Shown: positions 26,757-36,538 of the stretch, in pieces
Position numbering within the stretch: the stretch's first letter is position 1
How the letters are laid out: every line of letters starts with the position of its first letter
Assembly (NCBI RefSeq): GCF_000702825.1
Contig: NZ_JNKF01000012.1
Span: 434,001-498,000, forward strand
Length of the DNA: 64,000 bases
Source: Prevotella sp. P6B1
GTDB lineage: Bacteria; Bacteroidota; Bacteroidia; Bacteroidales; Bacteroidaceae
Reading direction: 5' to 3'
Made by a program: the position numbers and the translations under genes
The notes under the pieces: model-generated
Database searches by the model: none
The model's input: only the letters and a program-made list of their open reading frames with translations
What the model was told of the DNA's origin: nothing

Positions 26757-29213
26757 ATGAAACAGATTAAATTTTTCCTGGTAACAATGATGCTGACTCT
26801 CTCAGCAGTAGTAATGGCACAGAAAACCACTGTTAGTGGCGTACTGATGGACAAAACCTTGAATGAGGGCGAACCATTTGCCACCGTTCGTGTGTTTAAG
26901 GCTGGCAAAAGCGATAAGCCTATCGCCATGTTTATCACCGACGAGAACGGTCACTTCCAGCAGGAGGTGAAAGGTAAGGGCAAGTTCGACATCGTGTTTA
27001 GCAGCGTAGGTAAGGAAGAGTTGCGACAGAGCATCGAACTGGGAAAAGAAACACCACTCGATCTGGGTACGATCTTTATGAAAGAGAATGAAACCATGCT
27101 GAAAGGTGTGGAGATTGTTGCTCAGAAGCCATTGGTAAAAATGGAGGTTGACAAGATGAGCTACAACGTAGCCGAGGACGAGGACTCAAAGTCGAACACC
27201 GTGCTTGACATGCTGCGCAAAGTGCCCATGGTAACGGTTGACGGACAGGATAATATCACCGTAAACGGTAGTTCATCGTTTAAGGTCTATGTAGATGGTA
27301 TGCCAAACGCCATGTTATCGAGCAACCCGTCGATGGTTTTCAAGAGCATGCCTGCCACAGCAGTAAAGAGTATAGAGGTCATTACTAACCCTGGCGCCAA
27401 GTACGATGCAGAGGGGGCTGCTGGTGTACTGAACATCGTACTGAACAAACAGAGCGCACAAGCCTCAGAAAGTATGAACGGCTATAACGGAACTATCCGT
27501 CTGGGGGCAGGTAACAAGCAAATGGGTGCCAGCGTATTCATGAGCGGACAGCAAGGGAAGTTAAGTTACAGTGCCAATGTGTTTACAAGCTACAACAAAC
27601 CTGGTAACACCACTACCGAAATGGAACAGATACAAGCCAATGGTACGAGTCAGACAATGACCTCGGACAACGATGTAAAGACACCATTCACCATGGGAAG
27701 CCTGACACTGGGTTATCAACTCGACTCAATGAGCGTGATCAACGCCACTGCATCCATCAACTCGATGAATATGAAGAGTACAGGTACCGCCCTCACCACT
27801 ATGAGCGGTGCCGCATTAGGTAATACTTTCAGCTACGGTAGTACCACCGACATGAAAAACTCACGCACCTCATTCAGCGGAAGTCTGGACTACCAACGAT
27901 TCTTCAATGCAGACCATACTAAGAGTCTGTCCCTGACCTACCAATTGGATTACAGTCCAGCCAGTACGAAGATAACTAACAACTTCACCACGACTTCGAC
28001 CGTCATCGACCTGACCAACCGCTACTCAGATAATCAAGACAAGACCACCAGCCATATCTTCCAACTGGACTACACCATGCCATTGGCCAAAGGACAGACA
28101 CTGAATTTGGGTGGTAAGTTCCAGCTGCACGATGCTACTTCTGACTCCAAGTACTATCTAAAAGGTGTGTACGATCAGAATTCAAGTTCAGAATACGAGT
28201 ATAAGAACTCTATCTTGGCTGGCTATGGCGAGTATGTAGGCAACTTTGGCAAGTTCGGTATGAAGGCAGGCTTGCGTTACGAGTACACATGGCAGGATGT
28301 AGAGTACCATTTGGGTAACGGTCAGGACTTCAGCACCAGTTACGGTAGTCTGGTTCCTACAGCCAGCATGCAGTACACCATCTCGCAAGGTTCAAATCTC
28401 GGTCTTACCTACAATATGCGAATCAGTCGTCCTGGTATCTCATATCTTAATCCATACGTAGATAAGACCAACCCCATTGCCCTGAGCTACGGTAATCCCG
28501 ACCTGGATGTTGAGAAGGCACATAACGTATCACTGGTTTACAATGCCTTTACATCAAAGTTGATGGTGAACCTGAACCTGCATCACAATTTTGTGGATAA
28601 CGCCATCTCGCAGTACAGTTTCTACGATACCGACAACCTGTTGAATACCACTTACGGCAACGTGGTAAAGAGTCATCAAACTGGACTAAGCGGATACGTT
28701 AGCTACTTGCTGACCAAGGATACACGCCTGTTCTTCAACGGAGGGCTGAACTATACCGACCTGCGCAGCACAGCCCTCGACCAGAAAAACAATGGCTGGA
28801 CAGCCAACGTGATGGCCGGTGTACAGCAGACACTGCCTTGGAATCTTAAGTTGAGCGCCTTCGCCATCACTTCAACCAAGAGCTACACCCTGCAGGGTTA
28901 TACCGGTGGATTCAACCTGTTGACCGCCAGCGTATCGAAGAGTCTGTTAAAAGACAAGCTAAACCTGAGCATCAACGGTCTGGTAGGTCTGAACAAGGGC
29001 GGCAACCTGAACATCGAGACCTCGAGTCGCGGCAAAGACTTCATCAGCAACACCTGTATCAAAGTACCTATCTACAGTGTGACTTTCAACATCAGCTATA
29101 CCTTCGGCAATTCAAAGATGAGTCAGAAACAGCGTGCCAATCGCGTACAGGATGACTTCATTGAGCAGCAGTCACAAGGTGAAATGTTAAATAGTATCGG
29201 CAGCAATATCTAA
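26757..29213 (+). CDS. TonB-dependent receptor of the outer membrane beta-barrel family
   Basis: An 818-residue outer membrane protein with a signal peptide (ending SAVVMAQ), an N-terminal carboxypeptidase-like regulatory domain (KTTVSGVLMDKT to DLGTIFM), a plug domain (DMLRKVPMVTVDGQDNITVNG, KVYVDGMPNAML, IEVITNPGAKYDAEGAAGVLNI) and a large C-terminal barrel of the OMP_b-brl_3 type. The tail after the barrel (NRVQDDFIEQQSQGEML) is polar. Plug residues are those of substrate-transporting receptors, but the family also includes members with signalling roles. The substrate is unknown. It is followed by a terminator and then by a LytS/LytR-type pair that may regulate it. Confidence 0.88.
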   Translation: MKQIKFFLVTMMLTLSAVVMAQKTTVSGVLMDKTLNEGEPFATVRVFKAGKSDKPIAMFITDENGHFQQEVKGKGKFDIVFSSVGKEELRQSIELGKETPLDLGTIFMKENETMLKGVEIVAQKPLVKMEVDKMSYNVAEDEDSKSNTVLDMLRKVPMVTVDGQDNITVNGSSSFKVYVDGMPNAMLSSNPSMVFKSMPATAVKSIEVITNPGAKYDAEGAAGVLNIVLNKQSAQASESMNGYNGTIRLGAGNKQMGASVFMSGQQGKLSYSANVFTSYNKPGNTTTEMEQIQANGTSQTMTSDNDVKTPFTMGSLTLGYQLDSMSVINATASINSMNMKSTGTALTTMSGAALGNTFSYGSTTDMKNSRTSFSGSLDYQRFFNADHTKSLSLTYQLDYSPASTKITNNFTTTSTVIDLTNRYSDNQDKTTSHIFQLDYTMPLAKGQTLNLGGKFQLHDATSDSKYYLKGVYDQNSSSEYEYKNSILAGYGEYVGNFGKFGMKAGLRYEYTWQDVEYHLGNGQDFSTSYGSLVPTASMQYTISQGSNLGLTYNMRISRPGISYLNPYVDKTNPIALSYGNPDLDVEKAHNVSLVYNAFTSKLMVNLNLHHNFVDNAISQYSFYDTDNLLNTTYGNVVKSHQTGLSGYVSYLLTKDTRLFFNGGLNYTDLRSTALDQKNNGWTANVMAGVQQTLPWNLKLSAFAITSTKSYTLQGYTGGFNLLTASVSKSLLKDKLNLSINGLVGLNKGGNLNIETSSRGKDFISNTCIKVPIYSVTFNISYTFGNSKMSQKQRANRVQDDFIEQQSQGEMLNSIGSNI

Positions 29214-29227
29214 CAAATCCATGGCAT

Positions 29228-29258
29228 AAAGCGTTCTTTTTCAGAAAAAGAACGCTTT
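29228..29258 (+). terminator. Terminator after TonB-dependent receptor gene
   Basis: Perfect 15-nt arms AAAGCGTTCTTTTTC and GAAAAAGAACGCTTT separated by one base; the top of the stem must open to form the loop. It separates the receptor gene from the histidine kinase promoter. Confidence 0.7.
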
Positions 29259-29274
29259 ATTCTAAAATATTTCC

Positions 29275-29282
29275 TATATTTG
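29275..29282 (+). promoter_or_regulatory. -7 box of the LytS/LytR-type operon
   Basis: TATATTTG ending 8 nt before the ATG at 29291; another near-leaderless arrangement. Confidence 0.55.
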
Positions 29283-29290
29283 CAAGCGTT

Positions 29291-30340
29291 ATGAAGAAGA
29301 TTGAGAGAAAAGATATCTGGATACTTTTGGTACAAGTAGCTGTATGGGCATTTATCATGCTATTGCCGCTGCTGGCCACACTTGTGAGTACACATGATTT
29401 CCAAGCTACCAAAACCACATTCATGGCCACATGGGCCATTCTGCATTCGCCATTAGCGATGTATTTTGTCAACTTCTACATCTTCGGGCCATACCTGTTC
29501 TTCCGGCGCAAATTCTTACTGTTCGCCGTATGTAACCTGCTACTCACTTTAGCTTTGAACTATCAGTTTCTATACGTCTGGATTGCACGCGACCGCATAC
29601 CCGAACTGCCAGAGATGACACCGACCATGTGGATAGGTTTCTTCATAGGCTTTTTCATGTTCCTGCTGATTAACTGCTTCGTGGCAGCCATCGCCATTGG
29701 CATCCGACATTTCATGCGCATCCGACAGATTAAACAGCAACTGAAAGACGAGAAAGCCAAGAACACCGAGGCAGAATTAGCATGGCTGAAGAATCAGATA
29801 AACCCACATTTCTTATTCAACACCCTCAACAACATCTCGAGTCTCTGTCAGATTGATGCCGATGGGGCTCAAGATGCTATCGCCCAACTGAGCGACTTAT
29901 TGCGTTACGCCATGTACGAGACCAATAAGAAGATGGTACCCATCGAAGGCGAAGTGGAGTTTATGCGCAACTATATCTCACTGATGAAACTGCGTTGCAA
30001 TGAAAAAACCAAAATAACAACCACCTTCGACGTTAAGCAGAACATGGAGATTGCACCACTACTATTCATATCGCTGGTAGAGAACGCCTTCAAGCATGGA
30101 GTGAGCAGCAACCGTCCTTCGAAGATTGATATCCGCCTGTTACAGAACGCCAACGAACTGATATTCAACTGTGAAAATACCAATTTTCCTAAAGATGATA
30201 CCGACCGGAGCGGCTCTGGTATCGGACTAGAGAATACCCGTCGTCGACTGGACCTGATGTACGCCGGCCGATATAAATGGGAGCAGTCGATCGAAGACGA
30301 TATCTATCACGTGAGAATTACATTAAGGATTAAAGATTAA
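29291..30340 (+). CDS. LytS/YehU-type sensor histidine kinase
   Basis: A 349-residue membrane kinase of the His_kinase (LytS/YehU) class. Four hydrophobic segments fill about residues 10-135 with very short loops, so there is no large sensor domain. A short coiled coil (RIRQIKQQLKDEKAKNTEAEL) leads to the phospho-acceptor region LKNQINPHFLFNTLNNISS (His near 173). The ATPase part shows VENAFKHGVS (N box) and GSGIGLENTRRRLDLMY (G box). The gene ends 9 nt before the response regulator gene, with which it forms a standard two-component operon. The stimulus is unknown. Confidence 0.92.
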   Translation: MKKIERKDIWILLVQVAVWAFIMLLPLLATLVSTHDFQATKTTFMATWAILHSPLAMYFVNFYIFGPYLFFRRKFLLFAVCNLLLTLALNYQFLYVWIARDRIPELPEMTPTMWIGFFIGFFMFLLINCFVAAIAIGIRHFMRIRQIKQQLKDEKAKNTEAELAWLKNQINPHFLFNTLNNISSLCQIDADGAQDAIAQLSDLLRYAMYETNKKMVPIEGEVEFMRNYISLMKLRCNEKTKITTTFDVKQNMEIAPLLFISLVENAFKHGVSSNRPSKIDIRLLQNANELIFNCENTNFPKDDTDRSGSGIGLENTRRRLDLMYAGRYKWEQSIEDDIYHVRITLRIKD

Positions 30341-30349
30341 ACAAAAGAA

Positions 30350-31102
30350 ATGCCATTAACTTGTATCATCGTAGACGACGAGCCACTGGCTGTTAAGCTC
30401 ATGGAATCGTATGTAGCAAAGACCCCCGATTTGGAATTGTTAGGCAGTTTCACCGACTCGGTAGCAGCCATTAATGCCATCAAAGAGCTAAAACCCAATC
30501 TGTTGTTTCTCGACATCCAGATGCCCGACTTGAATGGTATGGAACTGGCTCACATGATTTCCAGCGATACCCGTGTCATATTTACGACGGCCTTCAAGGA
30601 ATATGCCTTCGAGAGTTACGAAGTGAGTGCACTTGACTTCCTATTGAAGCCCATCCGCTATAATAAGTTCATGGTAGCAGTGGATAAGGCTAAGGAGTGG
30701 TTTGCCAAAAGCGAATCGTCCAAAGCTTCACCTATCACAAAATGCCCATCGCCCAACTCCCAGCACCCGACCTCCATCTTCGTACGCGTCGAAGGCGAAC
30801 TACGCAATATCACAATCGAAAGCATCGTCTATGTAAACGGCATGAAGGATTACGTGATGTTCTATCTCGATGGCGAGACCAAGCCCTTGATTACACACCT
30901 GACCATGAAAGCCGTAGAAGAGATGCTACCCCCCGAGAAATTTCTGCGAGTACACCGTTCCTATATTATAGCAGTCGACAAAATCAGAAAAGTAGACCGC
31001 AACGACTGCATCTATATCGGCAATGAGATTATTCATGTACCCGATGGCTATCAAGAGGCCTTCCATCAATTCCTGGAAACGCGCACAATTAACAAAATGT
31101 AA
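30350..31102 (+). CDS. LytTR-family response regulator
   Basis: A 250-residue regulator. The receiver domain (about 1-120) has the acidic pair in IIVDDEP, phospho-acceptor Asp near residue 55 in LFLDIQMPD, Thr in FTTAFKEYA and Lys in FLLKPIRY. After a Ser/Pro-rich linker comes a LytTR DNA-binding domain (about 145-245): SIVYVNGMKDYVMFYL, then EKFLRVHRSYIIAVDKI. Such proteins bind paired direct repeats two turns apart; the CGTCGAAA repeats at 26641-26678 upstream of the receptor gene are a candidate target (inference). Confidence 0.93.
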   Translation: MPLTCIIVDDEPLAVKLMESYVAKTPDLELLGSFTDSVAAINAIKELKPNLLFLDIQMPDLNGMELAHMISSDTRVIFTTAFKEYAFESYEVSALDFLLKPIRYNKFMVAVDKAKEWFAKSESSKASPITKCPSPNSQHPTSIFVRVEGELRNITIESIVYVNGMKDYVMFYLDGETKPLITHLTMKAVEEMLPPEKFLRVHRSYIIAVDKIRKVDRNDCIYIGNEIIHVPDGYQEAFHQFLETRTINKM

Positions 31103-31131
31103 CTTTACAACAAAATTTTTCTCGTTTTTCC

Positions 31132-31162
31132 TTGGAAGGTATTGATATTTTTCCTACTTTTG
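31132..31162 (+). promoter_or_regulatory. Promoter of gdhA
   Basis: TTG (31132-31134), a 20-nt spacer and TACTTTTG (31155-31162); canonical spacing. The ATG is 46 nt downstream. Confidence 0.75.
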
Positions 31163-31208
31163 CATCATAATTAGTAACAAAATGTAAACTTAAAACGTTT
31201 TAACGACA

Positions 31209-32546
31209 ATGGAAGTTGAGAAAATTATGCAGGCCTTGGAGCAGAAGCATCCAGGCGAAATGGAGTACTTACAGGCAGTAAGAGAGGTGTTGGATAGTAT
31301 TAAAGATGTATACAACCAGCACCCCGAGTTTGAGAAAGCCAAGATCATAGAGCGCATTGTAGAACCTGAGCGTATCACTACCTTCCGTGTGCCCTGGGTC
31401 GACGACAAGGGCGAGGTACAGGTAAACATCGGCTACCGCGTGCAGTTTAACAGCGCCATCGGCCCTTACAAAGGCGGTTTGCGTTTCCACCCATCAGTAA
31501 ACCTCAGCATCCTGAAATTCCTCGGATTCGAGCAGACCTTCAAGAATGCACTTACCACTCTGCCCATGGGTGGAGGTAAGGGCGGATCAGACTTTGCTCC
31601 CCGTGGCAAGAGCGATGCCGAGATTATGCGTTTCTGCCAGGCCTTTATGACCGAGCTGTACAAGGTGATTGGTCCCGATATGGACGTACCTGCAGGTGAT
31701 ATCGGCGTTGGTGGTCGCGAGATCGGCTATCTGTTTGGTATGTACAAGAAGCTCACCAGTCAGTTCCATGGCGCCACCCTCACTGGTAAGGGTATGGAAT
31801 GGGGTGGCTCTATCCTGCGTCCTGAGGCAACTGGTTATGGTGCACTCTATTTTGTACACCACATGATGGAAACTCACGGACTCGACATCAAAGGAAAGAC
31901 CGTTGCCCTGTCTGGTTTCGGTAACGTAGCATGGGGTGCTGCCAAGAAAGCCACCGAGCTGGGTGCAAAGGTTATCACCATCTCTGGTCCTGATGGATAC
32001 ATCTACGATCCTGCAGGTCTCGATGATGAAAAGATTGAGTACATGCTGGAGCTCCGCGCCAGTGGCAATGACGTATGTCAGCCTTATGAAGAGGAATTCG
32101 AGGGTTCGAAGTTCTACGCCGGTAAGAAACCATGGGAGCAGAAGGCCGACATCTATCTGCCATGCGCTACCCAGAACGAGTTGAATGGTGCCGACGCCGA
32201 CATGATCCTGGCCAACAAGCCACTCTGCGTAGCCGAGGTATCGAACATGGGTTGCACGGCTGAGGCTGTGAACAAGTTCATTGCTGCAGGTCAGCTGTTC
32301 GCTCCTGGCAAGGCTGTTAATGCTGGTGGTGTTGCCACATCGGGCTTGGAGATGACTCAGAACTCTATGCGCATGAGCTGGACCGCAGAAGAGGTAGACC
32401 AGCGTCTGCACCAGATTATGAGTGGCATTCATGAGCAGTGCGTGAAGTACGGTAAGGAAGGCAACTACATCAACTATGTGAAGGGTGCCAACGTAGCCGG
32501 CTTCATGAAAGTAGCGAAAGCTATGCTTGCTCAAGGTATTGTATGA
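31209..32546 (+). CDS. gdhA: NADP-type glutamate dehydrogenase
   Basis: Interconverts 2-oxoglutarate plus ammonia and glutamate; in Bacteroidales it is a main ammonia-assimilating enzyme. The 445 residues match the hexameric family. Motifs: GPYKGGLRFHPSVN (substrate-binding Lys), LPMGGGKGGSDF (catalytic Lys region), PAGDIGVGGREIGY (catalytic Asp), and the Rossmann turn SGFGNVAWGA. The dinucleotide loop and overall length fit the NADP(H)-preferring group, though cofactor choice is not proven. The stop codon overlaps the start of the RlpA-like gene by 4 bp. Confidence 0.95.
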   Translation: MEVEKIMQALEQKHPGEMEYLQAVREVLDSIKDVYNQHPEFEKAKIIERIVEPERITTFRVPWVDDKGEVQVNIGYRVQFNSAIGPYKGGLRFHPSVNLSILKFLGFEQTFKNALTTLPMGGGKGGSDFAPRGKSDAEIMRFCQAFMTELYKVIGPDMDVPAGDIGVGGREIGYLFGMYKKLTSQFHGATLTGKGMEWGGSILRPEATGYGALYFVHHMMETHGLDIKGKTVALSGFGNVAWGAAKKATELGAKVITISGPDGYIYDPAGLDDEKIEYMLELRASGNDVCQPYEEEFEGSKFYAGKKPWEQKADIYLPCATQNELNGADADMILANKPLCVAEVSNMGCTAEAVNKFIAAGQLFAPGKAVNAGGVATSGLEMTQNSMRMSWTAEEVDQRLHQIMSGIHEQCVKYGKEGNYINYVKGANVAGFMKVAKAMLAQGIV

Positions 32547-33055
32547 CCTATATAAAAAGAATAGTCGCAACGACACTAACACTAATAATATGCTTTACCG
32601 CTCAGGCTCAGACCGAGAGCGGTAAAGCTTCATTTTATTCTAAAAGCTCCAGCGGACGTCGTACGGCCAGTGGCGAGCGCCTGCATCACGACAGTCTGAC
32701 ATGCGCTCACCGCACCTACCCTTTTGGTACACTGCTGTTAGTTACCAACCCTGCCAATGGCAACCATGTCATTGTAAAGGTAATCGACCGTGGCCCTTAT
32801 GTAAAGGGACGTGTCATCGACCTATCCCATAGGGCAGCCAAAGAGTTAGGAATTATCGCCCAAGGTATAGCCCCCGTAATAGTCGAGGAGTTAAATGAGT
32901 CTATTATCCCGTTCAAACCTGCCGAGGTATTCAGCAAACCCGAGTTGGACTTAAGTACCAGCGACGGTGATGCTGCCACCCCTATCTGGGTAGAGTTGAA
33001 CGAGCAGATGAAGAAGAAAAAACAGCAAGAGCAAAAAGAAAAAAAGAAGCGATAG
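32543..33055 (+). CDS. RlpA-like double-psi beta-barrel protein
   Basis: A 170-residue exported protein: signal peptide (ending CFTAQAQ), then the RlpA double-psi beta-barrel (GKASFYSKSSSGRRTASGERL, TCAHRTYPFGTLLLVTN, VIDRGPYVKGRVIDLSHRAAKELG). These contain the Asp and His residues conserved in RlpA, some of which are septal lytic transglycosylases. The C-terminal SPOR domain of classical RlpA is missing; instead there is a Lys/Gln/Glu-rich tail. The start overlaps the gdhA stop in ATGA, which implies translational coupling between a metabolic enzyme and a cell-wall protein. The terminator at 33048-33071 begins inside its last codons. Confidence 0.82.
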   Translation: MTYIKRIVATTLTLIICFTAQAQTESGKASFYSKSSSGRRTASGERLHHDSLTCAHRTYPFGTLLLVTNPANGNHVIVKVIDRGPYVKGRVIDLSHRAAKELGIIAQGIAPVIVEELNESIIPFKPAEVFSKPELDLSTSDGDAATPIWVELNEQMKKKKQQEQKEKKKR

Positions 33056-33071
33056 GAACCAACCTATCGCT
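33048..33071. terminator. Bidirectional terminator between convergent genes
   Basis: AGCGATAGG - AACCAA - CCTATCGCT. It overlaps the stop codons of both convergent genes. On the minus strand it is followed by a T-rich run (CTTCTTTTTTTC), on the plus strand only by TTACTTGTTT, so it works better for the minus-strand gene. Confidence 0.7.
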
Positions 33072-33750
33072 TACTTGTTTGAATCCTGAAATCCCGAGTC
33101 TGAGAAGCAATCTCTTTATCACCTTGAAAAACTCCTATACGGAAAACAGCCTCGCCATCTCTTAAGCCATTATCAGCCCGTACGAGCGCTGTATATCTGA
33201 TGCCCTTACCTGGAGCTATACTCTCTATCATAACGTTGTCAGACACCTCTAAATGCTTATTTCCGGTTATTTCTTTTACGTTAGGACATATACGGTAGAT
33301 GGTCTCATTGGTAGTATTATAAACCTCGAACACGATTCTAGCCTCTTCACCACGCGTCAGCACCTGGTCGCGACTATTATCAATCAGCATTGGTCGACGA
33401 ATCTCTAAAGGGGCGGATGTACATTCCATATAGATACGATCATCTGGATAATCATATCCCTCCTGGCGTTGAGAACCACCACGCTCCATACGACGCTGCT
33501 GGTACTCGCCCATCTTCTTTTGGTGTGCCTCTTCAGCTGCTTGCCCAACAGCTGCACCCACCACAGCACCACCAGCCATCCCAATCAGCGTGCCGATATC
33601 ACTACCACGTGGACCGCCAGCAATACCACCGATGGCCGAACCAATGATAGAGCCGAACCAACCACCAGTGGTAGCACCGGCTTCTGTATAAGTACCACAA
33701 CTGCTCAACAGCAGTAAAGTACCGAGCGATAAAACAAACAACTTCTTCAT
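33064..33750 (-). CDS. Glycine-zipper lipoprotein
   Basis: A protein of about 228 residues with a lipobox (LLLLSSCG). Directly behind it is a glycine-zipper segment (TGGWFGSIIGSAIGGIAGG, then IGTLIGMAGGAVVGAAVGQAA) that would insert into or associate with the membrane. A basic, Gln/Arg-rich linker follows, then a beta-rich C-terminal domain of about 120 residues (LEIRRPMLIDNSRDQVLTRGE to DFRIQTSKR) that resembles an Ig-like fold, which I do not recognise. The start at 33750 fits the promoter at 33778-33809; longer in-frame readings would begin upstream of it. The role is unknown; probably an envelope structural protein. Confidence 0.7.
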   Translation of the reverse strand: MKKLFVLSLGTLLLLSSCGTYTEAGATTGGWFGSIIGSAIGGIAGGPRGSDIGTLIGMAGGAVVGAAVGQAAEEAHQKKMGEYQQRRMERGGSQRQEGYDYPDDRIYMECTSAPLEIRRPMLIDNSRDQVLTRGEEARIVFEVYNTTNETIYRICPNVKEITGNKHLEVSDNVMIESIAPGKGIRYTALVRADNGLRDGEAVFRIGVFQGDKEIASQTRDFRIQTSKR

Positions 33751-33777
33751 AACCATCAATCTTAAAGATACACGCAG

Positions 33778-33809
33778 CAAAGATACATATATCCTGACAA
33801 AAGGACAAA
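33778..33809 (-). promoter_or_regulatory. Promoter of glycine-zipper lipoprotein gene
   Basis: On the minus strand TTTG (33806-33809), a 20-nt spacer and TATCTTTG (33778-33785); consensus boxes with canonical spacing. Confidence 0.75.
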
Positions 33810-33857
33810 GGAATTCCCCCACTATCACGTAGGGGAATCCCTATTCTAAGAAAAATA

Positions 33858-33885
33858 GAGCCCGTACCTTAAAAGATACGAGCTC
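33858..33885 (-). terminator. Terminator of the ribosomal protein operon (after rplQ)
   Basis: On the minus strand GAGCTCGTATC pairs with GGTACGGGCTC (two G-U pairs) around TTTTAA, followed by TATTTTTCTT. It ends the rplC-rplQ superoperon 33 nt after the rplQ stop codon. Confidence 0.75.
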
Positions 33886-33918
33886 TGCCTGTATAATAAG
33901 AATTTAAAATTCTGACGA

Positions 33919-34416
33919 TTACTCAGCCTTAGCCTCTTCAGCAGGAGCCTCAGCCTTTGCCTCCTCAGCAGCAGGTGCCTCAACAGCAGCCTCGGCCTTA
34001 GGAGCAGCCTTGCGTGAACGACGTGTTGACTTCTTCTTGGTCTCCTTTGCCATTTCAGGATCAAAGTCTACCAACTCGATGAAGCAAACCTGAGCGGCGT
34101 CACCCTGACGGGTACCCAACTTGATGATACGAGTGTAACCACCGGGACGATCACCAACTTTCTCACTAACTGTAGAGAAAAGTTCCTTGATAGCCTCCTT
34201 GTTCTGGAGGTAGCTGAATACAACACGACGAGAATTAGTAGAATCCTCCTTAGCCTTAGTGATCAGGGGCTCTACATACTTCTTCAGGGCCTTAGCCTTT
34301 GCAACGGTCGTAGTGATTCTTTTGTGCATGATCAGAGAGATAGCCATGTTAGCAAGCATGGCACTGCGGTGAGATGCAGTACGACCGAGATGATTGAATT
34401 TCTTATTATGTCTCAT
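33919..34416 (-). CDS. rplQ: 50S ribosomal protein L17
   Basis: [17 protein letters not shown] and [18 protein letters not shown] identify L17, which lies near the peptide exit tunnel. The core (about 120 residues) is followed by a C-terminal extension of about 45 residues made of Lys/Arg, then Ala/Glu repeats ([19 protein letters not shown]). Last gene of the operon. Confidence 0.97.
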   Translation of the reverse strand: MRHNKKFNHLGRTASHRSAMLANMAISLIMHKRITTTVAKAKALKKYVEPLITKAKEDSTNSRRVVFSYLQNKEAIKELFSTVSEKVGDRPGGYTRIIKLGTRQGDAAQVCFIELVDFDPEMAKETKKKSTRRSRKAAPKAEAAVEAPAAEEAKAEAPAEEAKAE

Positions 34417-34446
34417 TTTACTTTTGTTCTTTTATTGGGCAAGAGA

Positions 34447-35439
34447 TTAATCTCTGTCCAGTTTGTATTTTGAAATATCGGTTCCAAACGACAGATTCAG
34501 ACTCTCGAGCAAATCATCAAGCTCAGTGAGCGATTTCTTACCAAAGTTACGGAACTTCAGGAGGTCAGTCTTATTGTACTGTACCAAATCACCAAGTGTC
34601 TCAACATCAGCTGCCTTCAGACAGTTAAGCGCACGAACAGAGAGGTTCATGTCGATGAGACGGGTCTTGAGCAATTGGCGCATGTGCAGAATCTCCTCAT
34701 CGAACTCCTGGTTGCTCTCAGTCTCTGAAGCCTCGAGAGAGATCTTCTCGTCAGAAAACAGCATGAAGTGATAAATCAGAATCTTGGCGGCCTCTTTCAG
34801 AGCGTCCTTTGGGTGAATAGAACCGTCCGTAGTAACTTCAAGAATCAGCTTGTCATAGTCGGTCTTCTGTTCAACACGATATGGCTCAACTGAGAACTTT
34901 ACGTTACGAATCGGAGTGTAAATAGAATCGATTGCAATTACATTCACGTCGGTGCAGAACTCGCGATTCTCATCAGCGGGTACATATCCGCGACCTTTGT
35001 TGATTGTAAGATCAATCTGCATCGATGCTTTGGAATCTAAATGACAAATCACCAAATCGGGATTTAACACTTCAAATCCAGTCAGATACTTGCCGATGTC
35101 AGCGGCTTTGAATTCGGTAGAATTCTCGACCGTGATACTGACTTTCTCGTTCTCGAATTCTTCTACTACTTGCTTGAATCGAACTTGCTTCAGATTCAAG
35201 ATAATGTTGGTTACATCTTCCTTTACACCGGGAACTGAAGAGAACTCATGCTCAACACCAGCAATACGGATAGTGTTGATAGCATAACCCTCAAGTGATG
35301 AAAGTAGAATGCGGCGCAGGGCGTTACCAATGGTCACACCAAAGCCGGGCTCCAAAGGACGAAATTCGAACTTGCCGAACTTGTCGTTGGCCTCCAACAT
35401 TACGACTTTATCGGGTTTTTGAAATGCTAATATCGCCAT
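34447..35439 (-). CDS. rpoA: RNA polymerase alpha subunit
   Basis: 330 residues, normal length. The N-terminal assembly domain has [28 protein letters not shown], the dimerisation and beta/beta-prime contact region. The C-terminal domain has [18 protein letters not shown] and [16 protein letters not shown], the fold that contacts promoters and activators. It lies between rpsD and rplQ as in other bacteria. Confidence 0.98.
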   Translation of the reverse strand: MAILAFQKPDKVVMLEANDKFGKFEFRPLEPGFGVTIGNALRRILLSSLEGYAINTIRIAGVEHEFSSVPGVKEDVTNIILNLKQVRFKQVVEEFENEKVSITVENSTEFKAADIGKYLTGFEVLNPDLVICHLDSKASMQIDLTINKGRGYVPADENREFCTDVNVIAIDSIYTPIRNVKFSVEPYRVEQKTDYDKLILEVTTDGSIHPKDALKEAAKILIYHFMLFSDEKISLEASETESNQEFDEEILHMRQLLKTRLIDMNLSVRALNCLKAADVETLGDLVQYNKTDLLKFRNFGKKSLTELDDLLESLNLSFGTDISKYKLDRD

Positions 35440-35453
35440 TAATTTAAATGATT

Positions 35454-36062
35454 TTAGTTCTTAGAGTACAACTCAACGATTAACTGCTCCTTAATATTCT
35501 CGGGGATGTCAGCGCGCTCAGGCTTGTGCAGGAACTTACCGCCCTTCACATTCTCATCCCACTCAATCCAAGGATACTTGCTGTGGTTGAAACCTGCCAG
35601 AGCAGCCTCAATCACCTCAAGAGACTTAGACTTCTCGCGAACAGCAACTACCTGACCAGGCTTAACAGCATAAGAAGGAATATTAACTACCTGACCATCA
35701 ACAGTAATGTGCTTGTGACCAACGAGCTGACGAGCAGCAGCGCGGGTAGGAGCGATACCGAGACGGAACACTACGTTGTCGAGACGACTCTCAAGGTTCT
35801 GGAGCAGAACCTCACCAGTAATACCCTCAGCCTTAGCAGCCTTTTCAAACATATTACGGAACTGGCGCTCAAGTACTCCATAAGTATACTTGGCCTTCTG
35901 CTTCTCTGCCAGCATGACGGCATACTCAGACATCTTACGACGACGGTTGTTGCCATGCTGTCCAGGAGGGAAGTTTCTCCTAGACAAAACTTTGTCTGCG
36001 CCGAAAATGGGCTCACCAAAACGACGCGCAATTTTTGATTTCGGTCCTAAATATCTTGCCAT
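35454..36062 (-). CDS. rpsD: 30S ribosomal protein S4
   Basis: 202 residues. [21 protein letters not shown] and the S4 RNA-binding domain ([30 protein letters not shown]) are clear. Primary 16S-binding protein; in many bacteria it represses its own operon through an mRNA leader. Confidence 0.98.
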   Translation of the reverse strand: MARYLGPKSKIARRFGEPIFGADKVLSRRNFPPGQHGNNRRRKMSEYAVMLAEKQKAKYTYGVLERQFRNMFEKAAKAEGITGEVLLQNLESRLDNVVFRLGIAPTRAAARQLVGHKHITVDGQVVNIPSYAVKPGQVVAVREKSKSLEVIEAALAGFNHSKYPWIEWDENVKGGKFLHKPERADIPENIKEQLIVELYSKN

Positions 36063-36102
36063 AATAATAAAAATGTTTCTTCTTTAAAAATCCTTCTAAT
36101 AA

Positions 36103-36492
36103 TTATACGCGACGACGCTTTGGAGGACGACATCCGTTATGTGGCAGTGGAGTAACATCGATGATCTCCATTACCTCGATACCAGCACCATGGATGGCAC
36201 GGATAGCTGACTCACGGCCATTACCAGGACCCTTAACATAAGCCTTAACCTTGCGAAGACCCAGGTCGTAAGCAACCTTAGCGCAATCCTCAGCAGCCAT
36301 CTGGGCAGCATAAGGAGTATTCTTCTTAGAGCCACGGAAGCCCATCTTACCAGCTGAAGACCAAGAAATAATCTGACCCTCGTCGTTAGCCAGTGATACA
36401 ATAATATTATTAAAAGAACTGTGTACGTGGAGCTGGCCGATAGCATTTACTCTCACGTTTCTCTTCTTTGAAGTGACTGTTTTCTTTGCCAT
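36103..36492 (-). CDS. rpsK: 30S ribosomal protein S11
   Basis: 129 residues with [15 protein letters not shown] and the C-terminal [18 protein letters not shown], the S11 signature. It sits on the 30S platform. Confidence 0.98.
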   Translation of the reverse strand: MAKKTVTSKKRNVRVNAIGQLHVHSSFNNIIVSLANDEGQIISWSSAGKMGFRGSKKNTPYAAQMAAEDCAKVAYDLGLRKVKAYVKGPGNGRESAIRAIHGAGIEVMEIIDVTPLPHNGCRPPKRRRV

Positions 36493-36538
36493 AATTCTTA
36501 AACTTTAATTCTGTAATGTTTAATGTTTAATTTAGGAA

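Noticed and set aside
26569..26760. Small plus-strand gene of 63 codons upstream of the TonB-receptor gene
   Set aside because: It overlaps the repeats and the -7 box of the receptor promoter and has no recognisable features.
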